A DNA stretch of 64,000 nucleotides from Curtobacterium sp. MCJR17_020. GTDB lineage: Bacteria; Actinomycetota; Actinomycetes; Actinomycetales; Microbacteriaceae. Positions within the stretch are counted from its first letter, which is position 1; the number at the start of each line of letters is the position of its first letter. The position numbers and the translations under genes are program-made. Shown here piece by piece: positions 1-8,215 of the stretch. Where the stretch lies: contig NZ_CP126260.1 of the NCBI RefSeq assembly GCF_003234365.2, positions 2,728,001-2,792,000 of the forward strand. The letters run 5' to 3'. The notes under the pieces were generated by a model, which searched no databases, was not told the origin of the DNA, and was given only the letters and a program-made list of their open reading frames with translations.

Positions 1-2
1 GC

Positions 3-800
3 ATCGTCACCTCGACCGGCTCGTCGTCGACCACGGGCTCGAACACCTACATCCCCCTCGACACCGCGCAGGCGCTGGCGGACCTCGACGGCAAGGTCAC
101 CTCGATCTACGTGTCCGCCGAGTCCTCGTCGGACGTCAGCGCGATCAAGACCGCCCTGCAGAAGAAGCTCACCACCGCCACGGTCTCCACTGAGTCCGAC
201 CTGGCGTCGAGCGTCTCCGGTTCGCTGAGCACCGCGTCGAGCCTCGTCTCGAACCTCGGCACCTGGCTGTCGATCGTGGTGCTGGCGGCGGCGTTCCTCA
301 TCGCGATCCTCTTCACGATCTCCGGCGTCACGAGGCGCACCCGCGAGTTCGGGACCCTCAAGGCCATCGGCTGGTCGAACGGCCGCATCACCCGGCAGGT
401 CGCGGGCGAGTCGCTCGTGCAGGGCCTGATCGGCGGCGTCCTCGGCGCAGCGGCCGGCCTGATCGGCATCCTCGTGGTGAACATCATCAGCCCGACCATC
501 TCGGCGAGCGCCTCGAGCACGACCGGTGGCGGCGGCGCGGGTGGCGGCGGCGGCATGCCCGGTGGCGCGGCGACCGCGGCCGCGGGCAGCGGCACGACGG
601 GCGGCGCCCCGGCCGGCGGCTTCGGCGGCGGCGCGAGCACCGCGTCGACGACCGACGTGGTCCTGCACGCCCCGGTGACCGTCGAGGTCATCCTGCTGGC
701 GATCGGCCTCGCGATCCTCGGTGGCCTCATCGCCGGCGCACTCGGCGGCTGGCGCGCGAGCAAGCTCCGTCCGGCCGAGGCACTGCGGAGCGTGGCCTGA
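3..800 (+). CDS. FtsX-type ABC transporter permease, C-terminal part (5' end outside window)
   Basis: The open frame runs in from the left edge, so only about the last 265 codons are visible. They hold part of an extracytoplasmic domain, then three hydrophobic segments (visible residues about 90-110, 142-163 and 228-251). A TREFGTLKAIGW-type loop follows the first, and the end LRPAEALRSVA is typical of FtsX/MacB-family permeases. The family exports lipids, peptides or drugs, or signals in cell-wall control, together with a LolD/MacB-type ATPase; that ATPase is the next gene. Oddity: a low-complexity Gly/Ala/Ser/Thr stretch of about 50 residues lies between the second and third membrane segments. 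Substrate unknown. Confidence 0.85.
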   Translation: MVTSTGSSSTTGSNTYIPLDTAQALADLDGKVTSIYVSAESSSDVSAIKTALQKKLTTATVSTESDLASSVSGSLSTASSLVSNLGTWLSIVVLAAAFLIAILFTISGVTRRTREFGTLKAIGWSNGRITRQVAGESLVQGLIGGVLGAAAGLIGILVVNIISPTISASASSTTGGGGAGGGGGMPGGAATAAAGSGTTGGAPAGGFGGGASTASTTDVVLHAPVTVEVILLAIGLAILGGLIAGALGGWRASKLRPAEALRSVA

Positions 801-877
801 TGCCCGGCCCCGCCACCGGCGCGGTGCCGACCGCCGGACCCGCACCGACCCCGAGCACGCGACCAGAAGGAGTGACC

Positions 878-1612
878 GTGACCAGCACCGACACCGCACC
901 CGGCCAGGCGGAGGCGAGCCGCGCCTCCAGTCCGATGTACCGGCTGACCAACGTCAGCAAGACGTACAAGCAGAAGAACCGCACCGTCACCGCCCTGACG
1001 AACGTGGACCTGACGATCCCGCAGGGACAGCTCGTGGCGATCCAGGGGCCGACCGGCGGCGGCAAGTCGACGTTGCTGCAGATGCTCGGGGCACTCGACC
1101 GGCCGACGGCCGGCTCGATCCACCTCGGCGGCGACCGCGACGTGGCGAAGCTCGGCGACCGTGCGCTGACCGACCTGCGGGCGACGGAGATCGGCTTCGT
1201 GTTCCAGAGCTTCAACCTCATCCCGACGCTGACCGCGCTCGAGAACGTCGAGACGGCGTTCGCGGGGTCACTCGCGAACCGAGCACGCTCGGAGATCCGC
1301 GAGCGGGCCACGGCTGCGCTCCGCGAGGTCGGGCTCGGCGAGCGGATGGAGCACCTGCCGGCCGAGCTCTCCGGCGGGCAGCAGCAGCGCGTCGCGATCG
1401 CCCGTGCCCTGGTGAAGAACCCCAGCGTGCTGCTGGCGGACGAGCCGACCGGCGCGCTCGACGAGGGCACCCGCGACGAGATCATGGGGCTCATCGAGAA
1501 GCAGTGGAAGGAACGCGGGCTGACGGTCGTCATCGTCACGCACGACTCGTGGGTGGCGAAGCGGGCCGAGCGTCGCCTGCACCTCAAGCAGGGGCAGGTG
1601 CGCGAGGTCTGA
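878..1612 (+). CDS. ABC transporter ATP-binding protein (LolD/MacB type)
   Basis: This is the ATPase partner of the preceding permease. It shows Walker A GPTGGGKST, a Q-loop FVFQSFNLIPTL, the signature LSGGQQQR, Walker B LLADEPTGALD and the switch region VIVTHD. At 244 residues it has the normal size for a stand-alone nucleotide-binding subunit. An ATG at 800 overlaps the permease stop by one base and would add 26 residues of low-complexity Pro/Thr/Ala. I prefer GTG 878 because GAAGGAG lies 5 nt upstream of it and family homology starts later. The pair is co-transcribed. A palindrome just downstream can end transcription from both sides. Confidence 0.9.
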   Translation: MTSTDTAPGQAEASRASSPMYRLTNVSKTYKQKNRTVTALTNVDLTIPQGQLVAIQGPTGGGKSTLLQMLGALDRPTAGSIHLGGDRDVAKLGDRALTDLRATEIGFVFQSFNLIPTLTALENVETAFAGSLANRARSEIRERATAALREVGLGERMEHLPAELSGGQQQRVAIARALVKNPSVLLADEPTGALDEGTRDEIMGLIEKQWKERGLTVVIVTHDSWVAKRAERRLHLKQGQVREV

Positions 1613-1620
1613 GGTGACCC

Positions 1621-1686
1621 GAATCTCGCGGTGGGCGACAGTCCTCGTGGCCACGAGCCCGAGGACTGTCGCTCAGACCGAGTCTC
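1621..1686. repeat. Long imperfect palindrome, copy 1
   Basis: A 66-nt imperfect inverted repeat: the left half carries GGGCGACAGTCCTCG and the right half the complementary CGAGGACTGTCGC, with outer arms GAaTCTCG / CGAGtCTC. It sits between two convergent genes and overlaps the last four codons and the stop of the minus-strand propeller gene. A second copy with the same core lies at 2638-2704. It could serve as a bidirectional terminator or be a REP/MITE-like dispersed element. Confidence 0.6.
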
Positions 1687-2614
1687 GACCCACCGGGTAG
1701 TCGCAGTAGGCGAACCAGCGGGAGTCCGGGGACCACGGCGGGACGTTGACCGTGCCCTGGCCGCCGTCGAGCACGACGAGGGTCTCCGGCACCGGCATGA
1801 TCCGGGCGCCGCGGACGAGCATCCCGGGCAGCCGCCGCAGCTCCACGCGCTGGTCGGCCGGGTGGCCCTGCACCCCCGGCTCGTACGACAGGTAGAGCAG
1901 GTGCTCCCCGTCCGGCGAGACGTGCGGGAACCAGTTCACCCGGTCGTCGTTCGTGATCCGGACCGGGTCGGTCGCCCCTGGCCAGAGCGCGACGAGCTGT
2001 GCGGTGCCCGGCGTGAAGCGCTCCGAGTTCCACACGAGCATCTCGCCCGCGAACGAGACGCCGTCGTCGGGGTGCTCGTCGCGGGTCAGGAACGTCGGTT
2101 CGCCGGTGGCGGGGTCGACGAGTGCGACGTCGGTGGTCCAGACGCCCTCCGTGGTGCGCTCCCCGACGATCGCCGCGAGGGTCTCCCCGTCCGGGGCGAT
2201 GCCGTGCAGGTAGAACTTCCGGACGACCGGCAGCGCGGTGGTGACGTCGGTGAGGGTCGCCGCCGCTCCCCCGGCCGGCACGGGCACCCGGTACAGGTCC
2301 CCGTCGCGGCCGCTCACCACGACGGAGTTGCCCGAGGGGTCGAGCACGTGGTCGTTGTTGATCTCGGGGACGCCCGGCATCGGCACCGGCAGGAGTGCGG
2401 TCTCGTCGAGGACCTGCCCGCCGTCGGCGCGCGGCAGCAGCCAGAGGTCGCCGTTCCCGTTCAGCACCAGGGCGCCGTCGTCGAGCACGTTCGGCGCCTC
2501 GACGAGCACCGTCCTCGACTCGAACACCAGCCGCGATGTCCGCGACGCCATGTCGTACACGTGCACCCGGCTGGTCTGTCCCGGCAGCAGCTGCCGCCCA
2601 CGCGCTCCACTCAT
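1673..2614 (-). CDS. Beta-propeller (TolB/PD40-like) protein
   Basis: A 313-residue protein made of repeated short strands with motifs such as VSPDGEHLLYLS, WSPDSRWFAYCDY, LDPSGNSVVVSGRDGD and LHGIAPDGETLAAIVG. These match the WD40-like/PD40 repeats of TolB-type propellers. No signal peptide or catalytic motif is seen, so it is probably a cytoplasmic propeller of unknown partner. ATG 2623 is possible, but AGGA lies directly against it; ATG 2614 has the same AGGA at a normal distance. The gene stands alone and is flanked on both sides by copies of the same palindrome, which also supplies its final codons. Confidence 0.7.
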   Translation of the reverse strand: MSGARGRQLLPGQTSRVHVYDMASRTSRLVFESRTVLVEAPNVLDDGALVLNGNGDLWLLPRADGGQVLDETALLPVPMPGVPEINNDHVLDPSGNSVVVSGRDGDLYRVPVPAGGAAATLTDVTTALPVVRKFYLHGIAPDGETLAAIVGERTTEGVWTTDVALVDPATGEPTFLTRDEHPDDGVSFAGEMLVWNSERFTPGTAQLVALWPGATDPVRITNDDRVNWFPHVSPDGEHLLYLSYEPGVQGHPADQRVELRRLPGMLVRGARIMPVPETLVVLDGGQGTVNVPPWSPDSRWFAYCDYPVGRDSV

Positions 2615-2637
2615 GCGGCCCATCCTGCCCGGAACGA

Positions 2638-2704
2638 CGAGACTCGGGCTGCGCGACGTCGCTCGTGCTCGATGGCACGAGGACTGTCGCCCAGCCCGAG
2701 TCTC
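2638..2704. repeat. Long imperfect palindrome, copy 2
   Basis: A 67-nt inverted repeat with outer arms CGAGACTCGGGCTG / CAGCCCGAGTCTCG (14 of 14 paired) and an inner GCACGAG/CTCGTGC stem. It shares GAGGACTGTCGC and CCGAGTCTC with copy 1. It lies just after the stop of the sugar permease operon and upstream of the propeller gene, a terminator-like position. Confidence 0.65.
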
Positions 2705-2723
2705 GGGGCCGGGGTGAGACCGC

Positions 2724-3563
2724 CTACTTCACGGCACCGGCGGTCAGGCCGGCCACGAACTGGCGCTGCACGATGAGGAACGCGATCACCACGGGGATCG
2801 AGACCACGAGGGACGCGGCCATGATCTGGTTCCAGTACACGTTCGTCTGCGTCGAGTACTGCTGCAGACCGACCGCCAGGGTCTGCCCGTCGCCGTTGGT
2901 CATGACCGAGGCGAAGAGCACCTCGCCCCAGGCCGTCATGAACGAGTAGATGCCGACCGCCACGAGACCCGGACGGGCCGAGGGCAGGATGACCCGGAAC
3001 AGGGCACCCATCGGGCCGGAACCGTCGACCATCGCGGCCTCGTCGAGCTCACGCGGGATCGTCTCGAAGTAGCCGGCGAGCATCCAGATCGAGAACGGGA
3101 GCGTGAACGTCAGGTACGTGATGATCAGGCCGGTCCAGCTGCCGACGAGCTGGATGCCGAGCGAGTTCCCGAGGTTCGTGAAGATGAGGAACAGCGGGAG
3201 CAGGAACAGCACGCCGGGGAACATCTGGGTGGAGAGCACCGCGGTGGTGAAGGTGCTCTTGCCCTTGAAGTTCCAGCGCGAGACACCGTAGGCGGCGAAC
3301 GTCGCGATGATCAGCGAGAACACCGTGGCGACCGTGCAGACCACGAGCGAGTTCACGAAGTACTTGCCGAGCGGCACCGTCGACCACATGTCGATGAACG
3401 GCTGGATGGTGATGTTGGTCGGGATCCACGTGAAGTCGTTCTGCACGTCACCGAGCGGCTTGATGGCCGTGGTGATCATCACGTAGAGGGGCACGACCGT
3501 GAACAGGGTCAGGATGACCAGGGTCACGACCTTGAAGGACTTGGCGCCGAATGTCTCACGCAC
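2724..3563 (-). CDS. Carbohydrate ABC transporter permease (MalG type)
   Basis: A 279-residue inner-membrane permease of the CUT1 sugar importers. It has about six hydrophobic segments. The ATPase-docking EAA loop is seen as EAAMVDGSGPMGALFRVILP, at about residue 180. The N-terminus runs directly into the first membrane segment (VVTLVILTLFTVVPLYVMI). It overlaps the MalF-type gene by 8 bp, so the two are translationally coupled. No ATP-binding subunit is encoded in the locus. In actinobacteria such importers commonly share an MsiK-like ATPase encoded elsewhere, and the same is inferred here. Confidence 0.92.
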   Translation of the reverse strand: MRETFGAKSFKVVTLVILTLFTVVPLYVMITTAIKPLGDVQNDFTWIPTNITIQPFIDMWSTVPLGKYFVNSLVVCTVATVFSLIIATFAAYGVSRWNFKGKSTFTTAVLSTQMFPGVLFLLPLFLIFTNLGNSLGIQLVGSWTGLIITYLTFTLPFSIWMLAGYFETIPRELDEAAMVDGSGPMGALFRVILPSARPGLVAVGIYSFMTAWGEVLFASVMTNGDGQTLAVGLQQYSTQTNVYWNQIMAASLVVSIPVVIAFLIVQRQFVAGLTAGAVK

Positions 3564-4551
3564 GGACGGACCTCCGGTTGGTCACGGCGAGGTAGATGCC
3601 GGTGACGATGAGCAGGAAGATGAGGAGCAGGACGCTCATCGCGGCACCGGAGCCGAAGTTCCAGGTGATGAACGACGCGTTGTAGATGTGGAAGCTCAGC
3701 AGGTCCGCGGCCGGGGGCTGCGCGGTCGAGCCGAACAGCACGAACGGCGTGTTGAAGTCGTTGAAGGTCCAGAGGAACATCACGAGCACGAGCGTCACGT
3801 TGACCGGGCGGACCATCGGCAGCGTGATCGAGCGCCACTGCCGGAAGGGCTTCGCGCCGTCGACCGAGGCGGCCTCGTACACGTCGTTCGGCACGGACTG
3901 CAGGCCGGCCATCAGCATCAGGAACGCGAAGGGCCAGGTCTTCCAGATCGCCACGACGACGACGGAGACGAAGGCGTTCGAGCCGATCAGCCAGAACGGG
4001 CCGGTGCCGTTGAACAGGTGCAACTGGTCGACCAGCACGTGGTTCACCGCGCCCGAGTCACGCTGGAACATGAACTTCCAGGTGATGATGCCGGCGTACA
4101 TCGGCAGCGCGTACGGCACCAGGAACAGGGTGCGGAAGAGCCCGCGGCCCCTGAACGGCTTCTGCAGTGCGACCGCGGCGGCCATGCCGAAGGTCCAGGA
4201 GAGGCCGACGACGAGCACGGTGAAGCCGCAGGTGATCAGGAACGAGTGCAGGACGCCCTTGCCGATCGCCTGGTCGAAGTCGACGACGACCGAGTAGTTG
4301 TGCAGTCCCGCGAAGGGTGCAGCGCCCCAGTTGGCGATGAAGTACTTGGTGAGCTGGATGAACGAGATCCAGATGCCGGTGAGCATCGGGACGATGTGGA
4401 TGAGCAGCTCGAACAGGATGGCCGGCGCGACGAGCGCGTAGGGCAGCCAGTTGGTCTTGCGCTTGCGACCTGGCGGACGGCCCGACAGCGTCGAGCCCTT
4501 CGTGTGCGTCAGGTCGATGCGCTCCGCATCGGGCAGGACCGTCGTGGACAT
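3556..4551 (-). CDS. Carbohydrate ABC transporter permease (MalF type)
   Basis: A 331-residue membrane protein pairing with the MalG-type permease. It starts with about 45 charged cytoplasmic residues, then WLPYALVAPAILFELLIHIV as first membrane segment. The EAA loop EAASVDGAKPFRQWRSITLP lies near residue 230. A longer reading from 4623 is open, but GAAAGG lies 9 nt before ATG 4551 and homology begins there. It is the second of three transporter genes, after the binding protein. The substrate is probably an oligosaccharide or sugar derivative, judged by family only. Confidence 0.92.
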   Translation of the reverse strand: MSTTVLPDAERIDLTHTKGSTLSGRPPGRKRKTNWLPYALVAPAILFELLIHIVPMLTGIWISFIQLTKYFIANWGAAPFAGLHNYSVVVDFDQAIGKGVLHSFLITCGFTVLVVGLSWTFGMAAAVALQKPFRGRGLFRTLFLVPYALPMYAGIITWKFMFQRDSGAVNHVLVDQLHLFNGTGPFWLIGSNAFVSVVVVAIWKTWPFAFLMLMAGLQSVPNDVYEAASVDGAKPFRQWRSITLPMVRPVNVTLVLVMFLWTFNDFNTPFVLFGSTAQPPAADLLSFHIYNASFITWNFGSGAAMSVLLLIFLLIVTGIYLAVTNRRSVRA

Positions 4552-4727
4552 GGGCGGGGGCCTTTCGGCAGGAGGGGGTTCGGGTGCTTCGCACCCCGGT
4601 CCGTGGCAGCGGACGGGAGGCACGGCGTGCGTGAGACGGAACGCTCACTGCCGGCGGATGGCCGGCTCTGGGGCTGTGGGGCTGGTGACGACCTGCCCCG
4701 GTGCGTCCGGCTGTGGACGCGAGGGGT

Positions 4728-4768
4728 GGAGGCCCGGGGGCGTCCTTGCGGACGCGCCCCGGGCCTCC
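4728..4768 (-). terminator. Hairpin after the binding-protein gene
   Basis: GGAGGCCCGGGGGCGTCC pairs with its complement across a TTGC loop (stem of 18 with one bulged base). It lies 8 nt past the stop of the solute-binding protein, inside the operon. It may reduce read-through or stabilise the upstream mRNA, giving more binding protein than permease. It belongs to the GGGAGGC hairpin family. The remaining 4552-4776 spacer shows no ORF I would support. Confidence 0.7.
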
Positions 4769-4776
4769 TGGCTGGA

Positions 4777-6078
4777 TCAGCCGTTCGCCTGGGACACCTG
4801 GTCCTGGGCGGTCTGCAGCGCGGTCTTGATGTCGCTGTCGGACACGGAGCCGCCGGTGGCGATCTTGGCGAACATGTCGTTCATCGCCTTGCCGACGGTG
4901 GACTCGAACTGGTCCTCGGCGGGGACCAGCGGGAGGGGCTTGGCCTTGTTGTTGTAGATGTCGAGGAACGTCTTCGTCTGCTCGTCGGTGACCGAGTCAG
5001 CCGCGGCGGCGAGCACCGGGAGGGCCGAGTACGGCTTGTCGAGCGTGGTCTGCGTGTCCGCGCTCGTCATGTACTTGACGAACTTGAGCGCGCCGTCCTT
5101 GTTCTTCGTGTTCTTGAAGATCGACAGGTTGATGCCGGCCGGGAACGACGCGATGTCCTCGCCGTCAGCGGTGGTCGGGAACGGCACGACGCCGAACTCG
5201 TCCGTCTTCATGCCCTGCGAGGTGATCGTCGCGTTCGCGTTGTTCTGCGTCAGCATCATCGCGGCCTTGCCGTTCGCGAAGTCCGAGACGGCCTGCGTGC
5301 CGTTGTCGTACTGCGCGTTCGAGGTGTTGACGACCTTGTCGGACTGCATCAGGTCGAGGTAGCGCTTGATGCCGTCGACGTTCGCCTTGTCGGTGAAGGT
5401 CGGCTTGCCGTCCTTGTCGAACCACTCGCCACCGTTCTGCGCCGAGGTGATGAACGCGAAGTGCGAGTTCTCGGTGTACGAACCACCGGCGATGGTGAAG
5501 CCGTACTTGCCGCCGGTCGTGAGCTTCTTGGCGTCCGCCGTGAGGTCTTCCCACGTGGTCGGCGCCTCGAGGCCGGCGTCCTTGAACATGGACTTGTTGT
5601 AGTACAGGCCGTACGCGAGGCCGTAGAGCGGGACGCTCGTGACGGTCTTGCCGGGGGCGCCACCGGTGGAGAGCGCGACCTTGCCGAACTTGTCGGCACC
5701 GCCGATCGCCTTCATCTCGGAGTCGCCGTACTCCTGGAACGCACCGGTCGCCTGGAGCGAGGTGGCCCAGGTGTTGCCGATGTTGACGACGTCCGGGCCC
5801 TGGCCCGAGGTGACGGCGGTCTGGATCTTCGTCTGCAGGTCGTTCCAGCCGATGACCTGGAGGTCGACCTTGATCCCGGTCTCCTTGGTGAACTTCTTGA
5901 GGACGGGGGTCAGCACCTCCTTGTCGTTCTGGAGCGACGTGCCCTGGTTGGACGCCCAGTAGGTGAGCGTCTTGGAGTCGCCGGAGGAACCGGACGATCC
6001 GGAGGAGCAGGCTGCGAGGCCGGTCACGGTGAGTGCGGCGGCCGCGGTGATGGCCAGTGCGCGGATGGCAGTGCGCAT
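4777..6078 (-). CDS. Sugar ABC transporter solute-binding lipoprotein
   Basis: A 433-residue family 1 (CUT1) extracellular binding protein. Residues 1-24 form a lipoprotein signal peptide ending in the lipobox LAAC, followed by a Ser/Gly linker. The mature part has family features such as LTYWASNQGTS, VNIGNTWATSLQATGAFQEY, YNKSMFKDAGLEAPTTWEDL and FPAGINLSIFKNTKNKDGA. It should capture a sugar at the outer membrane face and deliver it to the two permeases downstream. It follows the dehydrogenase gene by 104 bp. The ligand cannot be named from sequence. Confidence 0.93.
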   Translation of the reverse strand: MRTAIRALAITAAAALTVTGLAACSSGSSGSSGDSKTLTYWASNQGTSLQNDKEVLTPVLKKFTKETGIKVDLQVIGWNDLQTKIQTAVTSGQGPDVVNIGNTWATSLQATGAFQEYGDSEMKAIGGADKFGKVALSTGGAPGKTVTSVPLYGLAYGLYYNKSMFKDAGLEAPTTWEDLTADAKKLTTGGKYGFTIAGGSYTENSHFAFITSAQNGGEWFDKDGKPTFTDKANVDGIKRYLDLMQSDKVVNTSNAQYDNGTQAVSDFANGKAAMMLTQNNANATITSQGMKTDEFGVVPFPTTADGEDIASFPAGINLSIFKNTKNKDGALKFVKYMTSADTQTTLDKPYSALPVLAAAADSVTDEQTKTFLDIYNNKAKPLPLVPAEDQFESTVGKAMNDMFAKIATGGSVSDSDIKTALQTAQDQVSQANG

Positions 6079-6182
6079 GACTCTCTACTTTCTCGTCGTT
6101 GAGATGGTGCAGGGATGGTGCAGGGGTGGTGCGGGATGGAACGTCGGGTGCTGCTGTGGTGTGCGGGGCGGATCCGGGCCGG

Positions 6183-7328
6183 TCAGGCCAGGGTCTGCTC
6201 CGCGGGGTCCCAACCCTCGGGGAGGGTCTGGGAGGGCGACACGGTGCTCTCGACGAGCACCGCCTCGCCACGTTCTGCCGCCTCGGCGATGGAGACCATC
6301 ACGTCGAGGACGTGGAAGGCGAGGGCACCGGGGACACGGTTCTCGTCGCCTGCGCGGAGCGAGCGGGCGAGGTCGACCACGCCGGTGCCGCGCGAGTAGG
6401 TGGAGCCGACCGCGGGGATCGTCTCGGGCTCCTCGGCACCGAGCGCGTACAGCTCGGTGTCGCCGTCGAAGTTGTTCGGGTCCGGGAACACGACGGTGCC
6501 GGTCTCGCCCGCGATCTCGACGACGCCGGTGCGGCCGCGGTCCGACTCGAACGAGAAGACGCTCTGCGCGCTCCCGCCGTCCTCGAACTCGATCAGCGCG
6601 GAGTGGTTCGTCGGGACGTCGACGGGGAACACGGTGCCCGCCTTCGGGCCGGAGCCGATCGTGCGCGTGGCGCGGGACTTCGACGCCGTCGCCGTGACCT
6701 TCTTCACCGGACCGAACGTCTGCACCAGGGTGGTGATGTAGTACGGGCCGATGTCGAACAGCGGGCCGGCACCGTACGCGAAGAGGAACTCGGGGCTCGG
6801 GTGCCAGGACTCCGGGCCGGGGCTCTGGAAGAGCGTCAGGCCGTTGAGCGGCTTGCCGATGCGGCCGTCGCGGATGGTGCGGAGCGCGGTCTGCAGGCCG
6901 GCACCGAGGAAGGTGTCGGGTGCGACGCTGACGGTCTTGCCCGCGGCGCGTGCGGCGTCACGGAGTTCGGTCGCGCTCTCGCGGTCGAGGGCGTAGGGCT
7001 TCTCGCCCCACACGTGCTTGCCGGCGGCGAGGACCTGCAGGGCGACCTCGACGTGGGCTGCCGGGATCGTGAGGTTGACGACGATCTCGATGTCGTCGTC
7101 GGCCAGGAGCTCCTCGACGGTGCCCGACCCGGCGACGCCCCACTTCTCGGCCTGGGCGGCTGCGCGCGGCAGGTCGATGTCGGCGATGAAGCGGACCTCG
7201 ACGTCGGGGAAGACGGTGAGGTTCGACAGGTACTGGTCGGAGATGACCCCGGCGCCGATGACGCCGACGCCGACGCGGCCGGTCCGGGTGCTGCTGTCGA
7301 GGGCGGTGGACGCCGTGGTGTCGGTCAT
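6183..7328 (-). CDS. Gfo/Idh/MocA family dehydrogenase
   Basis: A 381-residue NAD(P)-dependent sugar oxidoreductase. The Rossmann motif VGVIGAGVISDQYL lies at residues 23-36, the EKPYALD motif that carries the catalytic Lys near residue 105, and the GxxxDIGPYY segment of the C-terminal domain near residue 197. Members oxidise a sugar or inositol hydroxyl, often at C3. It overlaps the isomerase stop by 4 bp and is followed by the transporter genes, so it should act on the imported sugar. Which sugar is unknown. Confidence 0.9.
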   Translation of the reverse strand: MTDTTASTALDSSTRTGRVGVGVIGAGVISDQYLSNLTVFPDVEVRFIADIDLPRAAAQAEKWGVAGSGTVEELLADDDIEIVVNLTIPAAHVEVALQVLAAGKHVWGEKPYALDRESATELRDAARAAGKTVSVAPDTFLGAGLQTALRTIRDGRIGKPLNGLTLFQSPGPESWHPSPEFLFAYGAGPLFDIGPYYITTLVQTFGPVKKVTATASKSRATRTIGSGPKAGTVFPVDVPTNHSALIEFEDGGSAQSVFSFESDRGRTGVVEIAGETGTVVFPDPNNFDGDTELYALGAEEPETIPAVGSTYSRGTGVVDLARSLRAGDENRVPGALAFHVLDVMVSIAEAAERGEAVLVESTVSPSQTLPEGWDPAEQTLA

Positions 7329-8071
7329 GCGCGGGCCCCCTCGAGGAACGTGTAGGAGTCGGCGACCGCCTGGAAGACGTCGCCCTCGTGGCCGTCGAGC
7401 TCGACGACGTGGAGTGCGTCGGGTGCGGCGGCGAGGATCTCGCGGATCGGCATGATGCCGTTGCCCACGGCGACCTGCTTGTCGTCGTCGTGCGAGCCGT
7501 CGCCGTCCTTGACGTGCAGGAACTCGATCTTGTCGCCGTACTTGCCGATGATCGCCACCGGGTCGTCACCGCCGACCTTGACCCAGTAGGTGTCGAGCTC
7601 GAGCACGACGTCGTCGGAGAGCGCGTCGGCGAAGACCTCGTAGGCGCTGACACCGTCGATGCGGTTCGAGAACTCGAACGCGTGGTTGTGGTAGCCGAGG
7701 ACCAGGCCGTGGTCGGCGGCGCGGGGGGCGAGGGCGCTCAGTTCGCGGGCGATGGCCTCGACGTCCTCGCGGGTGGTCCAGCGGGCCTCGTCGATGTGCG
7801 GGTCGATCAGGGTGCCGAGTCCGACGGTGACGCTCGCGTGGAAGATCCGCTCGAGGTCCTGCTCGCCGGCGTCCAGCAGTCGTGCGTGTCCGCTCGGGGC
7901 GGCGAGGCCGGCGTCGCGCAGCGCGGCGGCGAGTTCGTCGGCGTTGTCGACGAAGCCGAAGGCCTCGACGTTCGTGTAGCCGATGTCGGCGATGCGCTGG
8001 AGCGTGCCGGGCAGGTCGGCCGAGAGGGCGTCGCGGACGGTGTAGAGCTGAACCGAGATCGGTTGGGTCAC
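7325..8071 (-). CDS. Sugar phosphate isomerase/epimerase family TIM-barrel protein
   Basis: A 248-residue xylose-isomerase-like TIM barrel (AP endonuclease 2 family). It shows ISVQLYTVRDAL at the start, GYHNHAFEF near residue 125, VLELDTYWVKVGG near 160 and FLHVKDGDG near 190. The Glu, Asp and His residues in these strands are the usual metal ligands. I chose GTG 8071 because GAGGAG lies 8 nt upstream; a longer reading begins at 8107. It is first in the sugar operon. Barrel-plus-Gfo/Idh pairs of this kind work on inositol or 3-keto sugars in characterised systems; the link here is inference. Confidence 0.85.
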   Translation of the reverse strand: MTQPISVQLYTVRDALSADLPGTLQRIADIGYTNVEAFGFVDNADELAAALRDAGLAAPSGHARLLDAGEQDLERIFHASVTVGLGTLIDPHIDEARWTTREDVEAIARELSALAPRAADHGLVLGYHNHAFEFSNRIDGVSAYEVFADALSDDVVLELDTYWVKVGGDDPVAIIGKYGDKIEFLHVKDGDGSHDDDKQVAVGNGIMPIREILAAAPDALHVVELDGHEGDVFQAVADSYTFLEGARA

Positions 8072-8119
8072 CAGGGGTTCTCCTCGTCGAGATGGTGCGG
8101 TCGTCACTGACCGAGCGTC

Positions 8120-8178
8120 ACACTATGACCACTTCTGTCGGCGGTCAAGCAGAAGTTCGTGGAAGGTCGACGAACTTC
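8120..8178. promoter_or_regulatory. Divergent sugar-operon/ROK control region with two inverted repeats
   Basis: On the minus strand TTGACC (8143-8148) and TAGTGT (8120-8125) stand 17 bp apart as -35 and -10 for the sugar operon. A repeat ACTTCTG (8131-8137) and CAGAAGT (8150-8156) flanks the -35. A second perfect repeat GAAGTTCGT (8152-8160), N9, ACGAACTTC (8170-8178) follows. The two overlap, and together they look like operator sites for the adjacent ROK regulator. The promoter call rests on sequence only. Confidence 0.65.
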
Positions 8179-8215
8179 GTTGCGTGGCGCGTTCGATGTG
8201 TGCTTCACTCCCCCC

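Noticed and set aside
3499..6102. Plus-strand open frame of 867 codons opposite the sugar transporter genes
   Set aside because: It is antisense to three well-supported genes; its product is dominated by Arg, Glu, Gly, Val and Asp with no domain, as expected for a GC-rich shadow frame.
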